This document shows positions 34,191 through 45,449 of a stretch of DNA of 64,000 nt, one piece after another. The stretch covers positions 254,507-318,506 of the forward strand of contig MU006225.1 in NCBI GenBank assembly GCA_010093685.1. Direction: 5' to 3'. The stretch comes from Ophiobolus disseminans. Taxonomy: Eukaryota > Ascomycota > Dothideomycetes > Pleosporales > Phaeosphaeriaceae. Under the pieces are notes generated by a model that was not told the origin of the DNA, ran no database searches, and saw only the letters and a program-made list of their open reading frames with translations. How positions within the stretch are numbered: position 1 is the stretch's first letter; each line of letters starts with the position of its first letter. Made by a program: the position numbers and the translations under genes.

Positions 34191-34220
<30 letters not shown>
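34191..34220. repeat. (GT)15 microsatellite
   Basis: Fifteen uninterrupted GT units, about 35 bp upstream of the start of the minus-strand gene at 34155. Confidence 0.95.
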
Positions 34221-34222
<2 letters not shown>

Positions 34223-34700
34223 TTAGGAATACTGGTTGTGCGTGCTAGTGGAGAGATGGTCAGGGAGAGTTAGGGAAAGTTGGTAAGATGGTGGGTGGTG
34301 GAGATGCGTTGTGTGTTCATGGTGTGAATGGTGAAGTGGCAATGGAGTGTGGTGCTGGGAATGGGGTGACATGTGTCACGCATGCTGTGGGTTTGTTTGT
34401 TGTTTTGAAATGTTGCTGGAGTTGGGATACTGGGGTGGAATGCTACGGAGGAGAAGTGATTTCGATGGTAGAATAAGAATCGAAGTAATTCAACGATGAG
34501 GTGTTTACGTGAAAGTGAAAATGTACAAGAAACGTATTCTTCAGTTGTGTCGTGCATCGAAGTCGCGTGAATTCCGAGAAAATACGTGGCTTGGGAGTTT
34601 GTCGTGAAGGGCACTGCGTTGTCGAGGTGACGCGTATGAGTTTGACATTTCGCTTCCGCCATTCTCCTCGCACCTCTAACTCCTTCGCAACAGCAACACC
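34221..34700. other. intergenic
   Basis: 480 bp between two outward-facing small genes. Open frames on both strands have no recognisable content. Confidence 0.45.
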
Positions 34701-35195
34701 ATGTTCTGGCTCTCCCGCCGTCGGCGCTACTGGAAAGAATACGACCATGTTATATCCCCACCACTGGACCTCCTTCCACGCGCTCCCCGCCCACCACAAC
34801 CCCCAGCAGCAGCATCGACTTCACGCCAGCCTTCCCCACAGCCACCACCGTCGCCCCCATCAAGCATCTTTCCACCAACCCATGCCATGGCTGGCCCGCC
34901 AACGTCGCGCTCATCCAATATCTTCCCATCGACACATGCGATGACTGGCCCGCCACTCGAGGGCACCTATCTATGCCATCACTGCAGGCAATACCATTCG
35001 GGCGCGCATCAATACTACGTCGGCCGAGGTCCGTGCGGCCACGTGTATTGCGAGGAGTGCGAGGTGCTGAACAGCGGAGCGAAGCGCTCGTTGAGACTGA
35101 CTGATCGAGAGGACAATGTGAGGGTAAACGAGAGGAGGGACAGGACGGAGCGAGGGGATGAGCTGGGGTTGTGGTTGGATGAGATATGGTCGTAG
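34701..35195 (+). CDS. zinc-binding protein 5 (164 aa)
   Basis: Single exon, 164 residues. A short basic start is followed by a Pro/Ser-rich stretch with two near repeats (SSIFPPTHAMAGPP and SNIFPSTHAMTGPP). The Cys domain is GTYLCHHCRQYHSGAHQYYV, then GRGPCGHVYCEECEVL: CxxC, a CGH motif and a closing CxxC. It is the best-formed, RING- or treble-clef-like member of the local set. The C-terminal tail is rich in Arg, Glu and Asp. Function unknown. Confidence 0.6.
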   Translation: MFWLSRRRRYWKEYDHVISPPLDLLPRAPRPPQPPAAASTSRQPSPQPPPSPPSSIFPPTHAMAGPPTSRSSNIFPSTHAMTGPPLEGTYLCHHCRQYHSGAHQYYVGRGPCGHVYCEECEVLNSGAKRSLRLTDREDNVRVNERRDRTERGDELGLWLDEIWS

Positions 35196-35396
35196 TGACT
35201 ACTAGTTTGAAATCTTCAATGGAGTTCCCAAGTTACGAAAGGATTTGGTAGAGTATCATGAGTCGCTAGCTTCGCACGATTATCGCCAGCCGCCACGGAT
35301 TGTAGGAAAGGGGGCCATGGAGACGACGAAAGCTCCATCAGTAATGCTGGATGGTGCTCCAATTTGAGCAATATCGTCGATGAGGATGGGGGTAGG

Positions 35397-36932
35397 TCAT
35401 GCTTTTGGGTCGTCTTCTAGTCTCAAGTCTTGCATCCTACCATCGTCCTGGTTTTGCATGCCCACAAGGCCCAGTAGCGCTTCGTCGTCAATGACATCCC
35501 TCATTCCAGGCTTTTTGTTCGGCTGCTGTCCATGAGCTGCCTTGAGCTCCAGGATCTTGGCATCGTCAAACTTCTTGTACGCCTTCGGATTCTTCTTGTC
35601 CTTCTTAGCATGCTCTTCGCTCTTGAACTGGTAGCCTCTGATGCGCGGGCCTTGACCAGTCTTCTCGGGCAACGAAGGCTCATAGTAGGCTTCGAAGGCT
35701 GCGACGTCGGCGTCAAAGGTGCCAGCTTGGATGGATGCGCGGACGCCAGTGAAGAAGTCTGCCATGATGGCATGATTGTGTAGCTGGATGAGCACCCACC
35801 CGAGCATCTCTTTGGCGGCGAGGAGGTGCTGAAGGTATGCCCGGTGGTGTCTTGTGCAGGCGTAGCACGTGCATCCGTCGGAGAGCGGGATGACGGAGCA
35901 AGCGTGATCCTCGTGCCACATGTCAATACCCAATGTGCGTCGTGTGCTGGACGACTCGTCCTTCTTGGGCGCTGGAAAGGTGAAGTCGAGGACAATGCCG
36001 GCGTCGGTGGCGTCGGCCAGGAAGGGCACGGTGAAGAGGTCCATGCCGAGGCTGGTCTGGCGAAGAAGCTCGTGGGGGCTGGCCGGAGCATGGAACGACA
36101 GTCGCGGGAGGTGGTGCAGCTGGTCCGGCAGGTCATCGAGGAGGTACGTGTCGTATATGGCGACGCCGCTGATCTTGTCCACCATGTCGTCGATGATGTG
36201 CTCGAGGTACCACGACTGTAGGTCGCGCTCGATGGGCAGTATCGGCGCAAAGATGGCCCAGCTCTTCTCGTCCTTGTCCAGCGACTCCTTCCTAGCAATC
36301 ATGTCGCGCAGCCACAGCTCGGTGCGGTCGCTCATCTTGTCCTTCCGCTTGGTCCCGACCGACGCTTGACCGAAGGGTATGTCCGCCAGGCCGATGACGA
36401 TGTCGGGCTGCAGCTTGCGCACGGCGGCTCCATAGTACTCGGAGCTCATCTGCTTGAAGCCGACCGACGTGGAGAGGCCGACCTCAGTGTTTGTGTTCGC
36501 GACGGGGCTCGGTATGGGCGGGTTGCGACGGGCGCCGAGGATGAGGAGGCGGTCGTCGGGGAGGGCGATGAACTTGCGCAGCGCCTCGGGGACGTCGTAC
36601 TTGAAGACGGGCGGTATCTTCTGCGGGTGCTTCTCCACGACTACGGTCTATCAGTTGGTGTCTGGGTATGGCGCAGAGTACTGCATACAGTCTTCGAGCG
36701 GAATATAGACGCCATTGAGGTCGACGCTCTTGCCGAAGTTGTCGGGCGAGATATGGGGTATGACGCCTCGCGACGTGTTGCCGATGAAGCCTGGGGTGAG
36801 TATCGTCTTCCGCCCAGCCAGCGATATGCGCCCGAGTCGCGGTGCAAGCGCGCCCGTCGTCTTGAGGAGTGCAAATTCAATCATTTCGGGCGGCAATTCG
36901 TTCAGCTTATTGACTGCGGCATCTGTCGCCAT
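35397..36932 (-). CDS. QTRT2: queuine tRNA-ribosyltransferase accessory subunit 2
   Basis: Two exons on the minus strand, 36932-36689 and 36640-35397, joined over a 48 bp intron (GTATGC donor, CCGTAG acceptor); 495 residues. The TGT-fold barrel is visible (TILTPGFIGNTSRGVIPHIS; LQPDIVIGLADIPFG; FTVPFLADATDAGIVLDF). The zinc site is conserved: GCTCYACTRHHRAYLQHLLA, followed by GWVLIQLHNH. This subunit pairs with the catalytic QTRT1 subunit to swap guanine for queuine at tRNA position 34. Fungi usually salvage queuine rather than make it. Intact and well conserved. Confidence 0.85.
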
Positions 36933-37357
36933 TTTAGGTGCTGGGCGCCCACGAATAGCCCTCACAGCGCGCGTTGTTGTCGAATGCGCCCACCACGAAG
37001 TCGCGAATTTTGGTGGTGGGGTCAACTTTCCGACCCACCATTAGCCTCGCAGATTGTTCAAGGACACGTGCCAGCGCGTCAAACCGCGTTCGAAATGGAC
37101 AACACCACACTGAAGAGAAAGGACACATTGGCAGGCGCCTTCGTCGCATTATGTTAAAGCATCTCTGCCACAAGACAAGCTTCTGCTGGTGGGTCCGACC
37201 TCGAAATAATCATCAGTCATCAGTTTCGACGCATCGACACGAACAAGCATACGTGTTAGGTGGCTTCGAGTCATGGCACGCCCATGCTTAACCTTCAAAC
37301 TTCTAGTCTGTTGTTTTTGCTCTCCGGTATAGCGTACCCTGAACGTAACAAATTGCC
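36933..37357. other. intergenic, divergent promoter region
   Basis: 425 bp shared by the QTRT2 gene and the membrane-protein gene, which point away from each other. No further feature recognised. Confidence 0.45.
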
Positions 37358-39139
37358 ATGGCTTCAGCCGCGCGTCGGGCGTGGCTTCAAGAACGAGAAC
37401 AAGAAGCACTCGGGCTTGCACCAAATCCATCACCTGCTACCTTGCTTAAATGGCTCAACCGCCCATACATCATCTTCGCGATGCCTCTCGCTCTACTTCT
37501 AGGCGCCACCAGCATCTACAATCTAATAGCGCCGGACTCGTTGCGTACCACGCAAGAGAATCGGCTACTAGAGGTGGCCTCGCTCATGGACGACATCTAC
37601 TCCACTTTTGCAAACATGACTTTCATCCCTCCCACAGCAATCAAGCGAGGTCCCCACCACATCAACATCACAGACGAGCGATGCGAATACAATGCAGCCT
37701 CGATCCGCCTCATGGAACTCCTGCCGTACATAGACCAAAACGAAGTCATGGAGAAAGACAACGTGTACAGAACCCAGTGGCTCTTTGGCAGCGACTTCAT
37801 CGACTATCGCGAACCATACCATCGGCAAGGCGCGCGCGGCCGCTTCTATTCAGGTGACGAGTGGTATCAACTCGATTCATCTGCCGTGGCATTGACTCTC
37901 TGGCGCCAAGGCACATGGAGGCGCCAAGGCACATGGATACTATCATACAATACCGAATGGAACAGCATGTCCGTATTTGAAGGAGAGGACTATATTGCCT
38001 TGTTCAATGAGGACAAGCCTGGTGGATATGATGGCGATTACACCGGCATTGGCATCTTCAACCACAGCCAAAAAAAACCTCTAGCTGCACGGAGCCTCCC
38101 TCAAGATCACGTGGACTGGGCCATGTGCTTCGATGCACCCACGCTGTTGAGGAGGATACTAGAAGCCTACCAGTCGCTGGCATGGACACCATGGGAGACG
38201 TCTGATAGGAAAGAGGGCTGGGGCGTCAACGTGACTATTATCAAGGACTTGTTGCGCAACAATGGCTGGCTAGATACTTTCGATCCAGACCAGTTCAACG
38301 TAGACTTTATACGCGCTAAGCACGCGTCCTCCAGATATGGTCCCGCCCAGGCCGCGCACGCAACTCTTGATGATCTGGAGGGCCACATCGACCACTCCGG
38401 CCACCAAGTCCGCGGAAAAATTGAAAATGAAAAGCTAGGCATCGCCAATTTCGAAGCCAGGCTCCACAGCTATCCAGAGCAAGAATACTGGCACCACATA
38501 TTCCTCATCCAACGCGACACATGGCGCCTCGAGGTGCTCGAAGCCCAGCTCGCCACAGCAAAGGCCGAAATCCAGCGCTTGTGCCCCAATGGCGAGTGCG
38601 TCAAGCCCGGGGACGAAATCCTGTGGGAATTCCACAGCATCGAAACGGAGTACCAAAAGACACAACGCGCCACGCCGCTGGAAAAACAGTGCGAATCAGA
38701 TGCCCGCGGCTTGATCGTATGGACTGAACCCACGCCCCCGGGAGTAGTGGAAAGCTGCATCACCAACCGGCGCCGCGTCGCTCGCTGGCTCGCACTCGCA
38801 TACAACCAGACTAAAGCCGAAGCCCTGCGGCACTGCGCCGCCACGGGTTGTACACTTCTTCCCCAACCCACCCTCGAGGACCGCGTTAAAGCAGTTATCG
38901 CGGACTTCGAGGCTGAGATTGTAAGTGAGAGAGCTAGGGGCGCGAAATGGTATGAATGGTTGCCTAACCTGCCGGAATATGCGACAATGGCGAGGATGTA
39001 TCATGAGATGGAAGCTAGTGCGGCGGTGAATCGGCCGTGGTCTGTGAGGGAGCGGATTGAGTGGGTGGAGGGGATGATGGGAAAGGAGGAAGATAGAAGG
39101 AAGTTGGAGAGGTGTTTGGATGAGCCGGACTGTTTGTGA
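37358..39139 (+). CDS. large protein with one membrane span, lineage-specific
   Basis: Single exon of 593 residues. One clear transmembrane segment at about residues 40-57 (IIFAMPLALLLGATSIYNLI) sits behind a short basic N-terminus. The rest is soluble and probably lumenal or extracellular: it holds N-glycosylation sites (NMTF, NITD, NVTI) and paired Cys residues (CPNGEC, CAATGC, CLDEPDC). An in-frame 18 bp tandem duplication makes RQGTWRRQGTW near residue 185. I recognise no family; similar orphan proteins occur in dothideomycete genomes. Coding quality is good throughout. Confidence 0.65.
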   Translation: MASAARRAWLQEREQEALGLAPNPSPATLLKWLNRPYIIFAMPLALLLGATSIYNLIAPDSLRTTQENRLLEVASLMDDIYSTFANMTFIPPTAIKRGPHHINITDERCEYNAASIRLMELLPYIDQNEVMEKDNVYRTQWLFGSDFIDYREPYHRQGARGRFYSGDEWYQLDSSAVALTLWRQGTWRRQGTWILSYNTEWNSMSVFEGEDYIALFNEDKPGGYDGDYTGIGIFNHSQKKPLAARSLPQDHVDWAMCFDAPTLLRRILEAYQSLAWTPWETSDRKEGWGVNVTIIKDLLRNNGWLDTFDPDQFNVDFIRAKHASSRYGPAQAAHATLDDLEGHIDHSGHQVRGKIENEKLGIANFEARLHSYPEQEYWHHIFLIQRDTWRLEVLEAQLATAKAEIQRLCPNGECVKPGDEILWEFHSIETEYQKTQRATPLEKQCESDARGLIVWTEPTPPGVVESCITNRRRVARWLALAYNQTKAEALRHCAATGCTLLPQPTLEDRVKAVIADFEAEIVSERARGAKWYEWLPNLPEYATMARMYHEMEASAAVNRPWSVRERIEWVEGMMGKEEDRRKLERCLDEPDCL

Positions 39140-39624
39140 ACGCATAAGATGTGTTTGTGGTACGCATTCTGCAAGTGTTTCTCAGCTTCAGCGTCTTGCT
39201 GGACGGCATGCTGCTGTGGCATGCGACATCGCACTTCAGACGTAGCACCAGCCTACATGTCGCGCGCTGGCGCGCAATCGTGTAAACTAGTTCGTCAGCC
39301 GTGTTCTCGTAGTTACGGCGCTGTACAGCTTAGATAATGAAGGTTAACAGCGAGGCTGACGACCAATAAGCTCCTACGCGTTTAGGTAGCTGACGCCACG
39401 AGGCTTGCGACTGCACAGCCGCCAACCCGCTCTTTCCACTCGATGCCACCCCGCGTCCCATCATGTGCTGCGTGCTGTCCACCAGGCTGATGTTCCTCAA
39501 GCGCATAAACGGCAACATCACCTTTTGCTGCATGTCTCCTGCCTCTCTGCGTTTGCACTACAACGCACGATCCAAGCCGCCGACAACTTCCTAGTGGAAT
39601 GTACTACCGGTAGTGTGCGATGCG
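39140..39624. other. intergenic
   Basis: 485 bp upstream of the NLR pseudogene. No other feature recognised. Confidence 0.45.
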
Positions 39625-42428
39625 ATGCGCCTTCTGAAGCGGCTTCCCGGCGACAGCTTTGAGCTGACCTCGTTCGACGACGAACGTCCCCCGCCATACG
39701 CCATCCTCTCTCACACCTGGATGGAGGGCCAGGAAGTCACATTCGATGAACTATTGGCAGGAACGGGGCACGAAAATGGCTATGCCAAGCTCCACTTCTG
39801 TGGCGACCGCGCTGCAGTGGACGGTCTCTAGTACTTCTGGGTTGACACCTGCTGCATCAGCAAAGCTACCAACGACGAGTTGAGCACGGCGATTCATTCC
39901 ATGTTCCGCTGGTACCAGCGCGCCAACAAGTGCTACGTATACCTGCCAGACGTCTCTGTCCCAGACGAGGTTGGCACCGCCGAGACTTGTCGCACATCGT
40001 GGAAACAGGCCTTTCGACGCAGCCGGTGGTTCACGCGAGGATGGACGCTGCAGGAGCTGCTGGCGCCGGCTAGCGTTGAGTTCTTCTCTCGCGAGGGCGC
40101 CCGGCTAGGGAGTAGAAGCTCGTTGGAGCTGGAGATACATGACATCACTAAGATTCCCGTGGACGCGCTGAGTGGTCAGAAGCTCATTGAATTCAGTATT
40201 GAAGAGCGCATGAGCTGGATGGCAGGACGTACAACCACAATAAAGGAAGATAAAGTGTACTGTCTGCTAGGTATTTTCGGAGTGTTTTTGTCGCTCATCT
40301 ATGGTGAGGGAGAGGAGCATGCGACTCTACGACTCAAAGAGGAGATACACAAGCGGCAGCACGCTCCTGTTGCGTCTCCCTCGATAGAGACATCGTCTTC
40401 TCCGCTGCTATTCCCACGCAACGAGCTCTTCGTCGGGCGAAAACTCAACTCCAAACCCTCACACAGAGCCTGCTTACATCAAGCTCCCACCGCCGTATGA
40501 CAGTATATGGACTGGGAGGGTGTGGAAAGTCAGCACTTGTTCTTGAGTTCGCGTATCATGCGCTAGCGGAGCGCGCCAGAGACCATGTTTTCTGGGTGCC
40601 GGCCATCAGCCGAGAGAGCTTCGAGCTCGCCTACCGGGACATCGTAACCCGCCTGCGGCTACCTGAATATGCCGACCCAAATACTGACACCAACAAGCTT
40701 GTCAAGGAAGCACTAAGTGCAGACAGCGTCGGCAGCTGGCTAAATATAGTCGGCAATTCCGACAACCCTGCAATTTTGCTACGTCCAGTCGATAGTAGTC
40801 CAAGGTTCCCTCGCCTAGCAGACTATCTCCCACACAGTCGCAGGGGCGCCGTATTTTTCACAACGCGAAGTAGGAAAGCGGCCACAGCTTTAACTCTTGG
40901 TTGTACATTAGAGCTCAAAGACATGGCTCGGGTTGAAGTCAAGGAACTACTCTCGCAGCACATAACGGAAGAAGCGTTACTTGATTTTCCAATGGCCGTT
41001 GACAAACTACTTAGCATACTCACATATCTACCGCTCGCCATCGTTCAAGCAGCCGCATTTATCAACAACAATAATATATCCATCCCAGACTATGTGTCCT
41101 TGTTCGAAAACGCTGGCACTGAGATCGAGCTCTTCAGCGAGCAGTTTGAAGATCCAAGCAGATACCAAGAGATGGACAGCACAGTCGCCAAGACGTGGCA
41201 TATCTCCTTTGACCAGATACGTAAGCAAGACCCGCTTGCTGCAGATTGTCTCTCCTTCATAGCCTGCATTGACCGGATCAGCATCCCGCAGTCGCTGTTA
41301 TCACTAGGAGGATCTGTGGTGCAGCAAGCTAAAGTGCTTGGAACACTGACTGCATACGCGTTTATAACAGAGCGCCAGCAGACGATGCAAGCAGCGAACA
41401 GGGAAAGGTTCTTCGACATGCATCGTCTTGTCCACGTAGCATCCATCGCGTGGTTGCAAGAGCACAGTAAGTTGACGAGCTGGCTGCAAACAACCGTAGA
41501 CCGACTTGAAGAGTTGGTGCTTTGGAGCGGACACAAGGGAAAGGAAGTCTGGGCTTTATATCTCCCACATGCTGTCCATGTAGCAGGACACAAGGATACA
41601 GTCGAAGCGACAGTCGCGGCATCGCTCCTTGATCGTGTTGGTTGGTGCCAGCATTACCTAGGACAGTACGCAGCAGCCGAGGCTACCCATAGACAAACAT
41701 CGTTGCTGAGGAACGAGGTGCTCGGGCCTGAGCATCCAGACATATTGACAAGCATGAATGCATTGGCGCAAGTGCTTAAGAGCCAAGACAAGTACCAAGA
41801 GGCAGAAATGATCCATAGACAGACGTTGGCGCTTTGGGAGAAGGTGTTAGGGCGCGAGCATCCTTCTACACTTTTGAGCACAAGCAACTTGGCGCTGGTA
41901 CTACTTTGGCAGGGCCAGTATACGGAGGCCGAGGCTATGAACAGGCAGGCGCTCGCGTTGTCTGAGAAAGTGCTAGGAGGCGAGCATCCAGACTCGCTGA
42001 TGAACATGAATAACCTCGCGCAAGCACTCAATGACCAAGGGAAGTACGAAGAGGCAGAGGAGATATACAGACAAACGCTAGCGCTGTCCGAGAAAGTGCT
42101 AGGGCGCAGACATGATATTACGCTGTCGAGCATGCACAACTTGGCATTAGTGCTGGACAATCAGAGCAAGTATCAAGAGGCAGACGCGATACACGGGCAG
42201 ACGCTGATGCTGAAGAAACAAGTGTTAGGGCACGAGCACCCAAGCACGCTCATGAGTGTGCACAATCTAGCCCACCACTTCGCACAAACACAGCTCCATC
42301 GCGAGTCTCTCTTGCTGTATCAAATAGCATACACCGCGCTACAGGCTGTGCTTGGGGTGGATCATCCATTTACGTGCAGTTGTCACCAGCGCTACGTAGA
42401 AGCGCAACAGCGCGCATCAAGAGAATAA
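39625..42428 (+). pseudogene. HET / NB-ARC / TPR NLR-like gene, two breaks
   Basis: The ATG at 39625 starts a HET domain (PPPYAILSHTWMEGQEVTFD; YFWVDTCCISK; RGWTLQELLAP). In-frame TAG at 39829-39831 replaces a Gln codon (relatives read GLQYFWVDTCC). Just before 40.45 kb one base is missing in VGR(E)TQLQTL, shifting the frame. Restoring one base makes the locus exactly 935 codons. After the shift comes the P-loop VYGLGGCGKSALVLEF, the rest of the NB-ARC domain, and about five 42-residue TPR repeats (for example YQEAEMIHRQTLALWEKVLG) with high mutual identity. Fungal NLRs of this layout control heterokaryon incompatibility and cell death. Both breaks are near the N-terminus, so a HET-less product from 40497 is conceivable. 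Confidence 0.82.
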
Positions 42429-43147
42429 GGCTCAACACTGTATCAAACATATGCTTATTCACCAGATAGGAATAGAAGAGCCACTACCAGCAACATAACT
42501 TTCGTGGACTTCGGATGAGGTATAGTCGCTTTATAGCAGGAAAGTCTCGAGGCTCGATGCGTGACTGCATCATGGTCCACGATGGGAAATTGTGCGACAT
42601 GGTCCAACACGCCTAACTTCAACGTTGTTCTTCGAGATACTCTATGATAAGTCGCTCGCCGTGGTTGAGCGCTTGAGGGTGCCCATAAAAGCTATATAAC
42701 TATCAATACCCACGGCGCAAATACTCGCGTATCGTCCAACGCCCTTGATTCTCAACCCATCATGAACGCGACTGCTTCGTATATTCTACATACCGCCGCA
42801 AAACTATTGTGAATACATCCAGGTAACATCGTCCTTGGATTCCGAGAGGACTGCACAAATATGTATAATAGGCAACTACGACCCAAGCGATCACTTTTTA
42901 AAGGTATAGGCCGGACGAATTTCATCATGGCTATTCCCGAAACGTCATCTCCTCCTCATCGCGCCATACTAGCAGGAGCTTGTCACACGTGGGGTGGGAA
43001 AGAAGCTGGAGCCCATCGAGAACATATTCCTTCGAAGGTGATCGGCCGCCAATTGGGAAGGAAAGGTACCAGCAACAAACGGCTTGTAGCGACACCGCCT
43101 TCTCGACACGGATGACCAGGTACATAACTTGAAGGCAATATGCGACT
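42429..43147. other. intergenic
   Basis: 720 bp downstream of the NLR pseudogene. One 84-codon frame (42861-43115) has no features. Nothing else recognised. Confidence 0.45.
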
Positions 43148-43600
43148 CTATCCCTCAATCAGCGCATAAATCTCCAAAACATCATGTTGTGCTCTCACAA
43201 CAACATTCGCCATCCAGAACGTGCCGAGCAGCTGCAAATACCACCCTCCACAGCGACGTAAACCATGGCTCCTTAGCTCGGAGTAGCATCTGCTCTGCAC
43301 GATGTTGAGCAGGGGTATGCTGATGAACGCGTGCAGTGGAGCGAGAAGGAATAGGTAGGCTTGTCGGAATTGCTGGGCTGCTTTTGCGCTGGGTGTGAAG
43401 AAACGGAAGGGGGGTGGGGTGTGGGGCACTGAGGCTGAGAAATGAGATACTACGGCAGCGATGTGAAGTAGAGTGGCCGAGAGACTGGGGAGGAGAGCTT
43501 GGAAGAGAGATATGGAGGGTGGTGAGTGTGGGGATGGGGGAGGTCTTGCCAACGCCAGGGACCACAAACACGATGAGAGTGTAGCATCGTTAAAGTTCAA
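43148..43600 (-). CDS. possible small membrane protein
   Basis: A 150-codon frame with two or three hydrophobic stretches (ISLFQALLPSLSATLLHIAA, AYLFLLAPLHAFISIPLLNI, LQLLGTFWMANVVV) and a Pro/Ser-rich loop. No family recognised and no supporting context; it may be chance. A second frame overlaps it on the same strand. Confidence 0.3.
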   Translation of the reverse strand: MNFNDATLSSCLWSLALARPPPSPHSPPSISLFQALLPSLSATLLHIAAVVSHFSASVPHTPPPFRFFTPSAKAAQQFRQAYLFLLAPLHAFISIPLLNIVQSRCYSELRSHGLRRCGGWYLQLLGTFWMANVVVRAQHDVLEIYALIEG

Positions 43601-43806
43601 CCATCTAGACCAGAATACCCAGCAGACTCACGTAACGACGATGCAGGAAGTATTGAGACAGTAGCAAACAACGAGTGATTGGCTAGGTTTAGATCAACTT
43701 ATGTAGATGAAGCCCTTCACCTATCCAGGCACATCCACTGCAGTGCACAACATCAGAGACGCATAACGTGGATAAGACTGCTCCGCAGCTTCCCTTGATA
43801 TTCAGC

Positions 43807-45370
43807 TTATGCTGGCTGCTGGAAAGTGGAGCCGATAGGACCGAACTTGATGTTGGAGAAGACAACCTGAGCATTTGGGACAGAGGACTCAACATCAGCC
43901 GGGACACCACTCGTGATGTCGCACTCGCCGCGGCCAGCACCAGGAGATTCTGGGTCACGGTCGGTGGGGTAGGTGGAGTCGAGCCAGAGCATGTTGGCGT
44001 AGTGATCATCCCTGCTTGTTGTTAGCTAATACACCTCATTAAGCAGACGATTGCCACGTACCATAGACTCATCACGAGCACCATTCCTTGAGCCATGCCC
44101 TTACCCATGGAAGCCATACCGCCAAACTTATTGAAGGGGTAGATCTCCTCGTTGAAGACTTTCTGCTGGGTGTCGCACCACTGCTGGGTGATTGAGTTGC
44201 CGGTCATGCCGGGAATAGTTGGCTCGGGATTCTTGAAGACCGTGCCGCCTTGTACGTAGAAGCGCTTGAGCTCAGTGAGGGAGCTGCCGGATCCGAGGAA
44301 CTGGGTGACAACTGTCATCTTCTTCGAGGTATCGACGGTCTTTCCCTTGCCGTAGAAGTCCTTCACACCTACGCGGTAGGGGTTGAAGTCGCAGCCGTTG
44401 GCATCGCATGTTCCGGCGTATCGATCGAGAGAGTAGGTGCCGCCACATGCGTCGTCCTCGCAGACGGAGTAGCCTTCGGGCTTGCAGGAGTGGGGAGTGA
44501 GGGCGGTGGAGATGGAGTTTGCCTCCCAGACGTCCATCTCGGCGCTGAGTATCGTCAGTACATGGGCTCAGAAACACTACGACGTTGTACGTACCAGCAG
44601 GCACCCTTCTTACCAACACCTGCGTTGGGATCTGTCGACGACGCCTGCCATCCATCGGCATTGGCTTCGCCATTGATGTACTTCAGGTCGCGGGCGCACT
44701 GCGCGTCGCAGTATCCTAATTAGAGAGTGAGCACAGCTTGAGAGGAACTACAGAACAAGCTTACCAGTCCCGTATTTGGCACCCGGTGTACCATGACCCT
44801 TGGCGGGCATGGAGACAAAGTAAAGAGCTCCGTTGAGACCGCAAGGCAACTGGCTAAGATCAACATCGAAGGTGAACTCGTTGCCGACGAGATTAAACAT
44901 CTCGTAGCCTAAATTTTCAGCGTGCATCGAGGGAAGTACACAAAAGCTCACTCACTGGAAGCATCCTTCATGAGATACGTGCGGGAGCCAATATTCGTCG
45001 AGTACTGGCCCTTGGTGATAAACTTGAGAGTGAGAGAATTGCCAGATGTCGTAATGCCGTATGTGCCTTTGTAGTCAGAACCTTCAATGGCGCAGTTCTT
45101 GGTGCATGCAGCGTTGCTCGGGCATGCCGTCTTGTTCCACTCGTTACCGTCGAAGCAGTTCGAATAGCCGCCAGTCGCATGTAGCCAACGCCAATTGGCG
45201 TCAATGACAACCTCACCATTCACGTTGGTGCAGCTGCTTCCGCCCTTGCCTGTGCAACGCTGCCAGGACATCTTGGGGTGAGTTTCGGTCTGCTCTTTGC
45301 CAATGACCCATGCAGATGCGCTGGACGCACAGAAGGCCAGGACGGCCGTGGCGGTGGCTGCAGAAAACAT
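43807..45370 (-). CDS. cbh1: secreted GH7 cellobiohydrolase (CBH I), no CBM
   Basis: Five exons on the minus strand (45370-44956, 44908-44765, 44715-44595, 44544-44062, 44011-43807); all four splice joins restore family sequence; 455 residues. Signal peptide from MFSAATATAVLAFCASSASA. The catalytic triad E229-D231-E234 lies in CAEMDVWEANS. Tunnel-forming segments of cellobiohydrolases are present (GTGYCDAQCARDLKYINGEA, NAGVGKKGACC, MVLVMSLWDDHYANMLWLDS). It ends in VFSNIKFGPIGSTFQQPA, with no linker or CBM1. It acts from the reducing end of cellulose chains, outside the cell. A TATATAA-type box lies 75 bp upstream. Intact. Confidence 0.93.
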
Positions 45371-45442
45371 ATTGATCGCTTTAGGAAAGTCGTATTCGAA
45401 TGGAGGTAGGGAGTGATATGACAAGTCGAAGAAGCTGAAGTT

Positions 45443-45449
45443 CCTTATA
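45443..45449 (-). promoter_or_regulatory. TATA box of the GH7 gene
   Basis: Minus-strand TATAAGG about 75 bp upstream of the ATG at 45370. Confidence 0.5.

Noticed and set aside
35501..36298. 265-codon minus-strand open frame
   Set aside because: It lies within the QTRT2 gene in another frame, with Ser/Thr/Arg-rich composition typical of a shadow frame in GC-rich coding DNA.
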